Shown in pieces: positions 45,555-57,902 of a stretch of DNA of 64,000 bases (its first letter is position 1; every line of letters starts with the position of its first letter). The translations under genes and the position numbers were made by a program. The notes under the pieces were generated by a model. It had not been told where the DNA came from, ran no database searches, and saw only the letters and a list, made by a program, of their open reading frames with translations. Source of the DNA: Cheiracanthium punctorium (taxonomy: Eukaryota; Arthropoda; Arachnida; Araneae; Cheiracanthiidae); NCBI GenBank assembly GCA_038373885.1, contig JAWZYV010013163.1, positions 372,001 through 436,000 on the forward strand, written 5' to 3'.

Positions 45555-46110
45555 TATTCACAGGTATCCAAAATGAAGATTATAAACACAAAATATGTAA
45601 TACCGAAAAGATGCTCGGTTTATTGCAACAAATTTAGAACAGAAATATATGTATTTTTACGGGAAAAATCATATGCAACATAATAATAAGAAAAGGGTTC
45701 AAACGTTAGTTTGCATACAGGTTATATGAAAAACGTTCTAATCAAGATGACAGCAGTCTCTAAACAATGAAACCCCTTTTTAACAGAGTGGCGGTTATTT
45801 GTGAGGCTTGTATAGCAGTGCACGGTAGCCACACACAATATTAGGTGGACCTTTCACAAGATATAAAAAGTCATGATTATATCATTTTTTGTATAACCAG
45901 CATATTAACCAACAATTCACCTTCCTTACGCTATCTCCTTTCTCTTATAATAACATATTTTTATGCCAATTTTCGTTACGATACGAAATTCATACATATG
46001 AAATATTTCTTCAGCTATTGCAAATTTTGTCTGTAACCTTAATTTTGAACATGAGTGTATACATAGGATGCCGCAAACTGACCTGATATTTTAAATTCAA
46101 ATATATATGT
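45555..46110. other. AT-rich DNA without recognisable features
   Basis: No gene was seen. Confidence 0.5.
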
Positions 46111-46113
46111 ACT

Positions 46114-46450
46114 TCCTATAAAAGAATATGTCTGTTTGTCTGTCTGACTGACTGTCGGTGGCGTTACAGACAGACGATTACAACTAGAAATACCAAATTT
46201 GGTACAGGGGAAGTTTCTAAACATGAAGTCATGCACCTCAAAGAAATTTATTTCAAAAATTGACTTAGAAATTTTTTATTCCATATTTTATGGATTTTTC
46301 AGCGATTTTTTACGAACATTCAGCGATAGGAGCGAAAATGATATCTACAAGAAAACAAATGTTATATCATCAGATAGAACAGATTTTTTTTTTTTCAAAA
46401 CCACTTTGTTCTGGATGTTTAACATAATTTATTGATTTTTGGAATTTATC
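46114..46450 (+). mobile_element. Helitron-like element, 5' fragment (copy 3)
   Basis: It begins TCCTATAAAAGAATATG and follows copy 2 through 'ggcgttacagacagacg', 'ctagaaataccaaatttggt' and 'catcagatagaacagatttt'. Similarity fades after about 46450, so only the 5' part is present. Confidence 0.5.
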
Positions 46451-47738
46451 CCTTTAAAAAGAGTTTTTTTTTTTTTTAAATATTCAGACCTTATTTCTAT
46501 ATCTTGCATGTTTATGAAAATATTTTACTATTATTTTGTTCTTAACACTAACATTTTTAGTGTTTCTATCGCAAGGTTATTATTTAAAATTAAATTCATA
46601 GTAAACGTTTCCCTTCTTTAACTAGTTTGTATTAGGTATAGTTATTATTATTTCATTTTTCAATTTTTCGGTTTTCGAGTCGAATTTCAAATCGATTTCC
46701 TGAGAAAAGACAAATAAATCCATAAGCCAAGAAAGTAATATAACTTTTCTTTCGAACTAACTTAAAACATTCTTTTAAGTTGATTCCTCAACTACGCCAA
46801 AATCGATTTTTTGGTAGGGAGGATGTCAGTTTCCGTGTTGTTTTTCAGTTCGTCAAGGATCGAAACAACTCGGCTCCAGTCCAGAAGAGCCTTGTCAATA
46901 TCGTATGTCCAGTGGCTTTTGTGTTTTTCCTTATTCCGGATTGTTGCGGAATCGGATTTCCCCTCTCTCACGATAAGCGATGTAGTATGATTATCGATGG
47001 ATTAAAAAATAAAAATAAAATAGCATATTATGTGCCTCTCTAAACATATGTATCCTGATTGAAAGTTCCTTTTTTTTCTCATTCTTTCAAATAAAAATGA
47101 ACGATAAAAAAAGTCTGCACAGATTATTTATTTTTTTAAAGCTAAAAAATAAAAGGAAATATTTCATAATATTTGCTTATAAAAAGAAGAGAAAAGAAAA
47201 GCGGGAAAAAAAAAGAGGAGAAAAGAACTATAAATTAAAAAGAAAAAACAACGTTCAGAGGTTTTATTCCTCTATCGACTACGGGATTTATTAATGCAGG
47301 ATCAATTATGGCTGCTTACGCATGGCTGCATTTTAATTTAATATACAGAAATTATCTATTAACACGATATTTTGTACTTTAATCCAATTGATACGTAACA
47401 AATCTTCTGATAAACTGGTTTTTGAAGTAAAACTTCTTTAGTGGCGACTAGGGAGTAACTCAGATTTTTTTCTGACGGAAGTAACGCTCAGTAAAGGAAA
47501 CGACGTGCGCGCCCCGAAAAAGAAGAACCACTGAAAACCTACCTTTTCGACCTGCTTTCGCCGTTCCCCGAATTCATCGTGTGAACAGCGAGAAAAACAG
47601 TCAAGAACTGTACCTTAGAGATATCATTCTTTATTTATATATCAATAAGCGTTTTGAAGGTACATCCAACATAATATTTTACATGTAATCTCAACCTCAC
47701 AGGAGGTTCTCGATAATGCTTATTTTTTTAGATGAATA
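46451..47738. other. AT-rich DNA without recognisable features
   Basis: It includes a purine-rich A/G run at 47180-47225. No gene was seen. Confidence 0.5.
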
Positions 47739-47790
47739 CTAGCAGCGAAACCCGGCGTTGCTAGGGTTAAAATACACCGCATGTTTAATG
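47739..47790 (-). repeat. Possible Helitron-type 3' end
   Basis: On the minus strand it reads 'gcaacgccgggtttcgctg' then CTAG before a T, similar in style to the two Helitron-like ends above. I cannot follow the element further. Confidence 0.3.
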
Positions 47791-49579
47791 GTATAAAAAA
47801 TATTTAAGGATCCATTTTTTTAACGTAGATGATTTAGATTTCTATCTTCTATCTAGCCTTATCTAAGTCCTCACTTTCAGACCGCTACTGTGAGGCCAGG
47901 GTCCATTTGGATACATAGACTATTTGATGCAGCTGAGTTTTTTGTTCGTGTGTTTTCTTTCTTTTTTACCATTCCTTTGCTGTATTTGTCTTCCTATCTT
48001 GCCATTGGAAATTAAAAAAAAGTCAAATATTTCACAGAGAAGTGTTTTATAATCGATGTGTTTGGCACAATTTATCATTAAAAATATCCTTCGACCCAGA
48101 TGTCTGATTCCACTACGCCTGTGGTTATGTCTCACAGTTTGTAAAGGGCTTATAAAACTTTCCTTTAGGCTACCGAGTTAGTGAAAAATAGTAAATAGTC
48201 ATACCAATTTCGGAGTCAAATTCTTAAAAAATAATTCAGTATCTAAACTATCGATTCTAGGATAACAATTCTTGTTAAAGGAATAAAAAAGGCTCTGATA
48301 GATTCGTATAAAAAATAAACAAATCGAGCCTTAACAGTGACACTTGTTTTTTTCTCATAAAATAAGATATTCTTTCTCAAGTATTCCAAAAAATGTGCCT
48401 TTTATTCATTCCTTCAACATATTTTACGATTTTCAATCCATTGTTAAGTCACGTCGTATTTCAATGCTAATGGTATATATTGCTTTCTCAGCTGAAGCTT
48501 CTATTGTGTCCATAAATTTTATGAATCGCAAAAAATTACATTATTCGTAGAGTGCCATTGAATTTTCATTATATTCCATAATTTTTTAAATAATTAAAAT
48601 AGCTGCTAGCTTAGAACGTTCGACAATAAATTTAGTTATTTGAAACTGTTTTGATTACTATTACATTACTGTTAGAGTTTGCTCTTATCTTGAATTTGTA
48701 TGTTGTCTTTTCCTCAAGAACAAAGTTTAAGGGCGATATTCAAGTGAAACACAATTCGAACGTTTTCCGGGTCGAACAAGGGAAACTTCGAAATGTTTCT
48801 TATCATATGTCAATGTTTCTTATTCAACTGAAACAAACCAATCGTGTTTTGATCACGTGATAGCGCGATAGGTTTGTTCATTGGAAGCATTCTGCCAAAC
48901 CGTTCGAACTGTGGACTGAAAAACGTTCGATTCGAACTCGATCGCGCGCGTTTAACTTGAATCTCGCGCTTAGTATATTTGCGCTGCATTAAAAATCCGG
49001 CACAATTGGGAATAAACCAAGATGATTCAAAATGCCACAGCGATGCAGCATCAAAATTGATGTTTCCATCCACCTGTTAGTAACCACTTCATAAAATGGG
49101 TTGAAATGTTAATTATTTTTTCTTACTAGGCTTTATATTAAATGATTTTAGTCATCCCTCAAATGACATATAGTTTATATTTATCTATTTCAGTTCACAA
49201 TTTTTTGGGGAATTCCCCAAAAACGTTAAGCTGTTTTAGCCAAGCCTAGCTTACAAATTTCACTAACATTTCAATACCCTGACTTTGTTCGTCAATTAGA
49301 ACCCGCAAGTACTTTCCGTTATGGATATTTTTAGGGGCGTCATACCAGCCTGGGCAGTAAACTCCCGTTCAAAATATTAAACGCTTTGTTTGCAATGTGC
49401 ACATCTAAGTCAGATGCACATTTTTACTGTTGTGTGGTCACTCTGTTTTACAGAACATGCAAGTGCATTACCCCGAAATCGCCCATTTTGGTTCTGTGAT
49501 TTACAACCTTATTAACGAAAAACTCGGCACGCGAATTAATGGTTTTTTTTGTTATTGTTGTTATTGTTATTTTTGTATA
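47791..49579. other. AT-rich DNA without recognisable features
   Basis: A GC-rich 'cgatcgcgcgcg' patch lies near 48940. No gene was seen. Confidence 0.5.
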
Positions 49580-49815
49580 AATCCTCGTCAGAAGGACAAC
49601 ACAAGGGGGGGTGCCCTCCGTCGGGGGTCTTTCTAAAGGGGTCCTAACCTGTATTTACGCTAAGTTTCGGAGAAAACCATGGAAAACTCCGAATGATAAG
49701 GTCGGCGGACGCGCGATGGGACCCGAACCCGGGACCTTCACACTTCGCCCGTCTATCACTTTCAGTAACATACTGGAAATGGTAGACGGACGAAGTGTGG
49801 TGTCATGTGTGAGGC
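49580..49815 (-). repeat. tRNA-derived SINE, copy B, with folded-back head
   Basis: On the minus strand: B box GGGTTCGGGTCCC, body 'cgccgaccttatcattcgga', 'tttccatggttttctccgaa', then the tail 'gtccttctgacgagg' followed by an (AACAAT)n-like 3' tail (49540-49578). It matches copy C at 58735. Its head is abnormal: 'cacacttcgcccgtctatca' is followed 20 bp later by its imperfect inverse 'tggtagacggacgaagtgtg', in place of the normal A box. Confidence 0.75.
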
Positions 49816-49829
49816 CGAATGATTTCTTT

Positions 49830-50159
49830 TAAAATCACTATGCATAAAAAATCAAATGTCAACATCCTTCTTGGTCATCTTAAAATATATTGTGGAGTTG
49901 AGGTACAACACTCGTGAATAAAGGCTAGGGAAAAATAAATAACGTTTTCGACTAATAAGAAAATGTCGTCCCAAAAATGAGACACTAGGCATAAATGGGT
50001 TAAACCGGCTTTCGGGTTATTTGGCTCGCGAAATCATGACGTTTAATGAATATGTTGTTGTTGTTGCATTTGGAACATTCATTTTCTGACTTGTGTGGTT
50101 GGTTTCAAGAACCCACTTATCCATCGTCAAGTAAAGTGGACAGCACAACGAAAGTTCTT
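49830..50159. other. AT-rich DNA without recognisable features
   Basis: No gene was seen. Confidence 0.5.
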
Positions 50160-50189
50160 ACTAGCACAGGAAAAACGATGTTTTTTACA

Positions 50190-50262
50190 AAAAGAGTATG
50201 AGTGGGAGTCGAACCCACAACCATATAATTAGGCGATTGGCATGGAGTAAGACACGTTCTTA
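50190..50262 (-). repeat. tRNA-like sequence
   Basis: On the minus strand 'gtgggttcgactcccactc' is a strong B box with T-arm pairing and is followed by TTTTT. The upstream part has no A box and no acceptor pairing, so it is more likely a SINE head or decayed tRNA. Confidence 0.4.
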
Positions 50263-50264
50263 AC

Positions 50265-52300
50265 CCTTTCGCGGGCGCTGGATAGACGTTCTAGCCACCT
50301 ACTTATGGTGTGCATGACAAATTTCAGAAGCATTAGTCAATTTTCCTATATCTATTTACCACATAATAATGAAATTCGCACAAAATGATATTAGGAGGTA
50401 AAGTGCCATGCATATTTATAAAAATCTTACATATATTTTACAGAAAAATTACCCATGCTTCATTAAATTGACATGAGAAATTTAACTATTACTCCAGGCA
50501 TCTGCATAAACGAGAAAATACAATGAAATACAATACAAATTCATCTGAATGCCAAATGAATATCTAACGAAATTTTAGGATTAATCAGCGTCTGGTGAAA
50601 AGGGTCATTAGGTTCTTTAAATAAACGTATTGTTTTTATAAAACAGCCCAACACTTTTTGAGGTGCACCACTACTTGCTTCGAATTCTACTAAATTAAAC
50701 AGGCACAACCAACGATGTTATCAGTCTGTGTAATATTAGACTTGCTTTACTAAATTTACAATACGAAGTAGTTGTATTTTTAAAGGTACACAGGATTTTA
50801 GGCTTTATTCCTCCAAACATTATAAAACGAAATTAAATAACTTTTTTTTTATGTATGCTAGCCGGGAACTTAAAAAAAAATGCCAGCAATCATTTTTACA
50901 TTAAGGAGGGAGTTTATCTTTTGAAAACGAAATTGTATTTTTAATAACTGCTCAAAATTGAAGGTAAAAATCTTTCTGTCGTACTGTTAAAGCTTCTAAT
51001 GCTTTTGAATTCACGCGAAAATCAAATTTTCGTTTGATCTCTTTTGTTCCGCATTCTTTAGTATAAAAAAAGTGATCGATGTGGAGCAGTAGAAAGTGAC
51101 TGATTGCTTATTTATCTATTAAAATATTTTCTTGTTTCAGACTGCTAATCGACTTAAACTATGAGGCAGATACAATGAAGTAACTACAAACTGAACTTTA
51201 ATGAAGCTTAGCTATCGTTTAGGATTTAAAAAGAACATTAAATCCTGAATAAAGGATGTACATGTGTTTATTTAAAACTACTATAGGGGCTTGCTGGTAA
51301 CCAGAAATTAAAGCAGTTGATTATGAAAAACTATAAGCGTCAGGGAATTTTTCGATCTATTTAACACGACCAATAATTTAAAGCATTCAAAAAATTAAAA
51401 AATGCTTTTTTAACAATATTTTTTCAATGAATACTCCTAAACTGAGAACGGAATATTTGACGTAATGTTTCGTAATGAATAATAAAACTAATGTTAACGT
51501 AAAAACGTAATGTTAACGTAATGAATAATAAAACTTCAATTACGGTGGATTTTTTCAACTAAAATTAATGACCATAAATGATATACACATCAATTTTGCC
51601 ATTTTGTTTTCCCATTTGGAATGTATATTAAAGCTATTGCTTACTACATACAAAACATCTCATAACAAGGACAACATTTTTGCCATATTACTGATGCTCT
51701 TGCCAGCATGCCACCTGCCATTTTGTGCACTGTGCAAAAGGGAGTTCAGGGCAGAATTCAGAAGCGTATTGTTTCTGACAAAAAGCATTTTGATCATCAA
51801 GGATAAATAAACCTAATACCACACAAGAGGATTTTGTAAAAACGACTTGGCAAATTATCCTGTTAATATTCGGAGGGTATATCGATGATGATGAACGACT
51901 TTGTAACAGGTGTTTTCCCATACCCGATACCGTTTTTGAGATAAGAAACCTAACTTCTAACTTAGCTGCCAGGTGGCATTACAAGTGGTTTTATAGTGCA
52001 GGGCATAGCTACTTCACTATACCTAGACCCCGCATTTATGACTATAGCTCCTGTCGTTCCGTAATCAATGGGGTGACTAAACCCTTTAGCGGGTGCTCTG
52101 TATATAACACTTGTGGTAGATAAATGGCAAGAATGTCAGCAAAAATAAAACAAGAAAGATTAATAATACCAAACTCATCCATAAGAACTCCAACCCAACA
52201 AAATTTTTACAACAAATGCTTAAAAAGATTTTTCCATCGTTTATGGGAAGAATAAACTGTTATAAACGTTTTTATACTTATTGCATTGTGCTTGAAAGGG
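50265..52300. other. AT-rich DNA without recognisable features
   Basis: A short duplication 'acgtaatgttaacgtaatg' lies near 51500. No gene was seen. Confidence 0.5.
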
Positions 52301-52720
52301 ATTAATGCCTCCAAACTGCCATATATTGTAATACAATGGCATTATTTTGAGTTTTCCCGTAGAAAAACAATTAATCATACATACACTATTTTAGATGGAT
52401 AGTTTTATCTTTTATAACATAAATGACTTTTGTTTCATTTAAAATAGTTGAGTATCTCTAAATTACGCTTTAAATAATGACTTCCCATAGAGCGTTATGT
52501 ACTGGAAACTTTTTGAATGCTCCTATGGAAGAACTCTAATTGCTACATTCACCATTTTCTCAATAGTGTACATGGTACAGTACAAATGAATAACATATAT
52601 AAATGCTGTAGTAATCGATGCATATTTAAGGAGGTCAGAGCACGGATGGACAGACAGACAGGCAGACAAGTCGAAATCCTAAACACTTTTCAATATTGTT
52701 GGAGTGTTTAAAAGCATTTG
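52301..52720 (+). repeat. Dispersed repeat family C, copy 2
   Basis: It has the same order as 23200-23795: 'tgaatgctcctatggaagaa', 'ctacattcaccattttctc', 'gatgcatatttaaggaggtc', 'gacagacagacaggcagac' and 'cacttttcaatattgttgg'. Confidence 0.6.
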
Positions 52721-53434
52721 CTTCAAAAGGATCTAGATAAGTCTTGTATTATTTAAAGCCATCACATTGCAATCCATCTTACTATCAATTACCTTTATGA
52801 ACTTGTTAAATGATCGTATAATTGAAAGTTTCGGATGCAAAAAAAAAAAAAAATATAATATAATTTATGTAGGAAAAAAGTTAAAAGAAAGAAAATAGAA
52901 ACTAATTCAATATCCGAGGAATATTATAAAAATAAAAACAAAATATCCGTTCGTAAGCAGGAACAAAATAAAAATTGAATAAAAAGATCTTCAGCCTTCG
53001 ATGTCGGATTTCAATTTGAGTTCGATTCCTGCAATGCCTACTTATTTACTTTTTTACTTAACTTAGAAAAGGGGAATATTGTTTTCATGCCCTCCCTTCC
53101 TCCAAAATAAAAAGGGGGATTTCGAGGTTAATTCATGTGTTAGTAGATTTTTGCGATATTTCGGAAGGATAAACGTTCTTATCTGTATTGGGATTCTAAT
53201 TAAAACATTCTCACACTGTTGTATTTGTACTATTTACGAAAAAAAGAAATGAAACTGTGCTAATAGTTCTCGCGATTAATATAATGGTAGGATAATTGTT
53301 TGACGAATTAACGTATAAAATTGGATATCACAGTATACTCTTTATTTCTGACTACTCGAATGTAAAGTAATCTGAAGTGAGTCCCACTCGACTTTCCGAA
53401 CATTTAACATTTACTAAGTGTTTAAATAAATTTA
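52721..53434. other. AT-rich DNA, one tRNA-like hint
   Basis: 'gagttcgattcct' near 53015 looks like a B box, but there is no A box. No gene was seen. Confidence 0.4.
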
Positions 53435-54070
53435 ATTCAGCTCAACTGATCATAGTGTTCAGACGCTGGTGTACTTCAAATAATTTGAGTGTATAGGCCG
53501 CAATATGTAAGAATACTCTTTGTAGCCCTGCATAAAAACTAAGCCACACATAACAATATCTATATAGTAGGTAAGACAGTGGCCTATACAGGCGTCACAG
53601 TCGGTCCTATTTTTTAAAAGCTCCTACCTTCATCAAAGTTTTATTTATATAGCCTAGTATTTTAATTGTTTGATAGGTGAAACCTTAACATCTAATGGAA
53701 CATTTAACAACTATTGATGAAGCAGCAGAACATTTTACTCTGTTATTTATAGAGGTAGGAATTAAAAAAAAAATTAGGACCGACTGCGACGTCTGCTTAT
53801 GATATACATACCCAGTTTAAACTTATTTGCGTGCACCATTTAGACACTAGCACATTTTAAATGATTTGCGTTCTTAAACGTTCTTAATGTATGAAAATAC
53901 TTTTTCCCCCACCCTGTGAACAAACTGCCAGCTGTACACACACACCAAGCTATGTAGATCATGTGACGTTGACCGATAATATACAGACTGAATTCATCTT
54001 CAATCGAAATATACCATTTACACCCTAGCACATTTTCAAGAATTTCCGTCCATAGGCCGTGATGTATATG
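53435..54070. repeat. Degenerate repeats interrupted by a MITE
   Basis: A ~90-bp block ('ttacaccctagcacatttt' ... 'taggccgtgatgtatatgaa') is seen at about 54012 and in weaker form at 53833 and 53450. The MITE at 53589-53795 splits the group. Confidence 0.45.
53589..53795. mobile_element. MITE, 207 bp
   Basis: Left end CAGGCGTCACAGTCGGTCCT and right end (minus strand) CAGACGTCGCAGTCGGTCCT are inverted repeats that continue to a shared CCTACCT about 40 bp in. I see no clear target duplication. Non-coding. Confidence 0.75.
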
Positions 54071-54092
54071 AATTATTTTTTGTATCTATGAT

Positions 54093-54095
<3 letters not shown>

Positions 54096-54158
<63 letters not shown>
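54096..54158. repeat. (AT)n microsatellite
   Basis: About 31 AT units without interruption. Confidence 0.95.
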
Positions 54159-54162
<4 letters not shown>

Positions 54163-54447
54163 CTATAATCACCAGAATCAAAACTGGTCGCGGGACGGTG
54201 GTATATAATATGTATACTAAATTTGAGCTCAATTGAATGCACCGTTTAAGAGTTATCGTGTGAACTTTTTAGGTAGTCTATAAATTGTCCAAAATGCAAA
54301 CTGAACGTGCGAAATCGCGAAGTATACAAATTTAAAGCTCTAAAACAAAAATTTTGGAGGAGACAGTGCCCCCCCTACCCCCCGCCCCCCACACATACGA
54401 CTGCTGCGCTGGAGCCGCCCTTGCTATCGTGTTCACTCACATACAAA

Positions 54448-54553
54448 CTGACATCACCTTAAAAATAGCAGAAATGAATTCATAATTTTTTCCCTGATTA
54501 CAGCACTTTCCGTACATGGTACAGATTCGGAAAGTAAAAAGAAAACTGCTGCA
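54448..54553 (+). repeat. Helitron-like internal fragment
   Basis: 'aatagcagaaatgaattca', 'gattacagcactttccgtac' and 'cggaaagtaaa' match the 3' part of the Helitron-like copy 2 near 44430-44550. Confidence 0.4.
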
Positions 54554-54770
54554 CCTATCAAAAGCTGGCAAGGCGCTGCGATCGACGTATTTACCCGCTT
54601 CAACGTGAAGAGTCCCCCCGATGATGGGTAAAATAGAAAATTAAATGTCTTTTTTGTCTCTTCTAGACTCTAAAAGAATGACAAGTTTTTGCAACTTAAC
54701 TAAATTTTATTGTTAACATTTTAACATGAACAATTAGTAACACAGCACTTGAACAGGAACACTTTATATA

Positions 54771-55414
54771 TGTTACCGTTAAAGTATATAATGCAGTTAT
54801 TTTATAGAATACCTAGTTATTCCATGAAATAACTGATCTTGTCCGTTAAAGTGTGTAATATGTTAATAATTTGACACTTTAACTAGTTATTCTATGAAAT
54901 AACTAGGCATTCTATAAATTAACTAATGAGAGATAGTTAAAGTGTAAAATAAACAAATTATCTAAAATGAAATAATGACAATTATTTCATTATAGATAAC
55001 ACGCTAAACAAGTTCTCTCCCTATGGCGTGGAATAGTTCATAAATGCAGTAGGGGTGGAAGCTAAATGTATTTGTCGTGGACATTTTGAGAGTATGGCGA
55101 AAAAGTATTCTCGTTGTTTTATGCTTCATTATTTTAACCGTCCTTCAAAAATAATTTTTATTTGAATTCGAAATTAACGTTTTTTTCCCCGCTACTATCC
55201 ATATTATACGCGAAACGTAAATGTACCTTATACTAAAAAGCGAGATGTATGATATAGATTATTTTACACTTTAACGGGCTGCAGATCGTTATTCTATGAA
55301 CTAGTTAAAGCATGAAATACAAGAGAGTTTTACACTTTAACGGACACGATCAGTTATTTCATGGAATAACTAGGTATTCTATAAAATAACGGATTTCATA
55401 CTTTAACGGTAACA
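54771..55414. mobile_element. MITE with ~90-bp TIRs and nested palindromes, 644 bp
   Basis: Ends TGTTACCGTTAAAGTAT and its inverse ATACTTTAACGGTAACA, with TATA on both sides. The inverted arms (to about 54862 and from about 55330) share 'gttattttatagaatacc', 'tagttattccatgaaataac' and 'tccgttaaagtgt' in order. The word GTTATTC(C/T)ATGAAATAAC, itself nearly palindromic, and CTTTAAC recur several times across the element. No coding capacity; superfamily not clear. Confidence 0.75.
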
Positions 55415-55429
55415 TATACCCATAATATA

Positions 55430-56203
55430 CAGAGTGGTCATAATTAAACTGCGAGTATTTAAGGGGTGCTAGAGAGAAAACTACCGAGAATATTCCAGTG
55501 AAATTTGGTATCTACACGTTTCAGAGCATGCACAAGTCAAATATGCAAAAAATGTCATTTTCACCCGATAGATGGCGCTGTACCGTATTTCAAAGCTCAC
55601 CGGTTGCATATACAACTTCCTAAACCGATAGACAGAGCATAGTGACATTCTAAGAGGCATATAAATAATATAAAACATCATTTACAGTTTATCTAAATTC
55701 CATACAATTCGCTTCAGTAATTAAATTTTTATAGTAACATATAATCAAAAATTAACGTAAATTAAGATCACAAATTAAACAATTCATAAAGACGCTTTGG
55801 AAAACAATTAAACCATTATTTTTTCTCATTGACACTCATTGGACCTCTTCTTAATCGTTTCATACGCCGATATTCTTTCAGAGTAGCTGAATAATTGCTA
55901 CCATTCTGATAGAATATCTTCACTAACAATGCACGTTCCTTCTTATTCAGAGTCATGATTGACCATTACTCAATGTGGTCTTGTTTTTACACTGTTTGAT
56001 GAGCTTAAAATTTGCATATATGACGTCCATAAGCATTGAAACACGATATAGCGCCATCTATCGGGTGAAAAAGGCGATTTTTAATTGCATATTTGACTTG
56101 CGCATGTTCTGAAACCTGCAGATACCAAGTTTCACTGGAACATTCCTGGTAGTTTTCTCTCCAGCACCCCTTGAACACTTGCAGTTTAATTATGGCCATC
56201 TTG
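55430..56203. mobile_element. TA-flanked MITE with ~190-bp TIRs, 774 bp
   Basis: Left end CAGAGTGGTCATAATTAAAC and right end (minus strand) CAAGATGGCCATAATTAAAC, bounded by TA at 55428-55429 and 56204-56205. The arms continue through 'agagagaaaactacc', 'gcaagtcaaatatgcaa' and 'cacccgatagatggcgct'. It lies 15 bp from the previous MITE. The centre holds a short transposase-type N-terminal ORF, so this is a deleted relative of a Tc1/mariner-like transposon. Confidence 0.9.
55816..55956 (-). CDS. 46-codon helix-turn-helix-like ORF (transposase N-terminus)
   Basis: It runs from ATG at 55956 to TAA at 55816-55818. The peptide (MTLNKKERALLVKIFYQNG, then SATLKEYRRMKRLRRGPMSV) has the helix-turn-helix layout of the N-terminal DNA-binding domain in arthropod IS630/Tc1-mariner-type transposases (DUF4817-like): polar start, LLVKIFYQN helix, basic EYRRMKRLRRG. 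In a full protein this domain binds the inverted repeats. Here the catalytic domain is absent and the stop follows immediately. If expressed it could only bind DNA, but it is most likely a relic. It sits centrally between the two arms. Confidence 0.65.
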   Translation of the reverse strand: MTLNKKERALLVKIFYQNGSNYSATLKEYRRMKRLRRGPMSVNEKK

Positions 56204-56205
56204 TA

Positions 56206-57339
56206 CTCATGCAGACAGGTGTATCATTCTGCTGTAGGACAGATGCACAGCCTTCCTTTCTCCAGGGTCTGCAGAATTTCCATCGAAGAACTATCTGGGA
56301 TGTGGCAACGAGAAGAAGCAGCAGCACGTCATCTGGATCAAGGCACAGATGCGGGCACGAGCATAGCTAGCCGGCTGGCTAGAAGGATGAGCCGATTGGA
56401 GCACATCACTAGCTCTATTGCTGGCTGCTGAACTGCCGAACTGAACCGCTGTCAGGATCTTTTTATCAATGTTTGCTGCAAGTGCGCATGCACGGAATGG
56501 GCATTTGCATTCGACTAAGAAACTTAAAGTGCAGCGGGCATTCAGCACTTAAAATTGCGATTGCAAAATCTCTGACTCCCAGCCACAGGTCGTCCTTCAG
56601 TTAGCTCAGAAACACACCAATTTGATAAAATGTAAAGTAGTGGCATAGCCGCTACGAACGTTCAATTGAGAAAATTTGAACTACGTTCTATCAATTATTA
56701 TTTTCTATCAGCAGTCACGGTGGAAGATTCACAATGGCCCCGGTTTGCTGCAAAATGAAGGTAGATCCAATTATCCAAATTTGCCGAAAACTAAAAAAAA
56801 AATTGGGGATTCAACTCAAACTAATGAGTTTGGCAGTTTATCTCTTTGAGTAAAGCAAGAACTAACGATTGTTGTTACAACCTTCCTGGTACCAAACGAA
56901 AGAGAATTTTTTTTTTTAACTTCAAGGTAGAACTTGTAACTCCCAAGTCCCGTGTGCAGCTACCTTTATTTTGCAGAAAACCCTTCAATTACAAGAAATA
57001 CAAGCCGGGCGGCACCTATTCCGGATGCAGCGACTCCACTGCAGTTACAACACAGAGCGTCCCATAATTACCGACAAAACTCTACACAACCAGAGCCCTC
57101 GTTGGGAGTATACAAAACGCCCAAAGAACCTGTATAAACCTAGTTTTAGATGATAATCAGAGAAACAACGTATGATGTCACATGCGATGCAAGGACAAAC
57201 AATTGCAAACATTAAAAGGGCAGTGGATATAAAACGGGGGAATAGGTTTTATGGACGCTACACCCATCAGATCTGGTATCTTTGGATTCCTTTTAATGAA
57301 GACGTTTGTTTGTTTGCCAAGAGAGGACAGCTTGCGTCA
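56206..57339. other. Mixed-composition DNA without a convincing gene
   Basis: Less AT-rich than the surroundings. Several overlapping open frames of 60-86 codons exist in different frames (56171-56431, 56846-57153), but none carries a motif I know and they contradict each other. Confidence 0.4.
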
Positions 57340-57595
57340 CTGAATGTGTCGCTTAGAGCTACATGTACGTCCTTCCCGGAATTTCCCGCCACAGTTTGGA
57401 ACTTCATCAGAAGGGGGGACTTATGAATTTTGGCACACCTCAGAAACTGATAGCGACTGCCGAGAGAACTTTCGGAACCACGGATTTAACGTGCACGCAC
57501 ACCGCATGTACACGGTGGTCTTTAGTGGTACGCCCGTATCGAACCCACGACCTTCCGGTCACGAATCCAACGGCTTAACCACTGGAACCTAGACC
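57340..57595 (-). repeat. tRNA-derived SINE, second family
   Basis: On the minus strand: A box CCAGTGGTTAAGC, B box GGGTTCGATACGG about 35 bp later, then a ~190-bp body ('ccgtgtacatgcggtgtgcg', 'ttcataagtccccccttctg'). Next to it, 'cgagacctagttaggtctcg' is a perfect 20-bp palindrome. There is no acceptor pairing, so it is not a tRNA gene. Confidence 0.6.
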
Positions 57596-57902
57596 TATCG
57601 AGACCTAGTTAGGTCTCGATATCAAAAAGTGAAACAAAACATCAAAAAATTATTCAGTCCCCTCCCCTCCCTTCATTATGTGTGTATTTATGTGGGCACC
57701 AGATTGATGCAACGTCAGCAGTTAGCTATTACCGGCACATACATGGAAGTCTCGATATACACAGTGGGCATTTTTAATATCATTTTATGGATGTATATGC
57801 ATATGCAAGAAAGCTAAGAGTTCATAAGTAACAGGCTCTTTTCGTACACCGAAATGCATGTTTCACATTTCTGCTTTCTTCTCGCATTCTTGCAAAGAAA
57901 TG
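57596..57902. other. Spacer
   Basis: Apart from the palindrome beginning near 57598, nothing was recognised. Confidence 0.4.

Noticed and set aside
47097..47294. Lys-rich open frame
   Set aside because: It is a translation of an A/G-rich low-complexity tract.
50190..50262. Functional tRNA gene
   Set aside because: It has a good B box and T run, but there is no A box, no acceptor stem and no anticodon arm.
56171..56548. 86-codon plus and 85-codon minus open frames
   Set aside because: They contradict each other on opposite strands, and no motif supports either.
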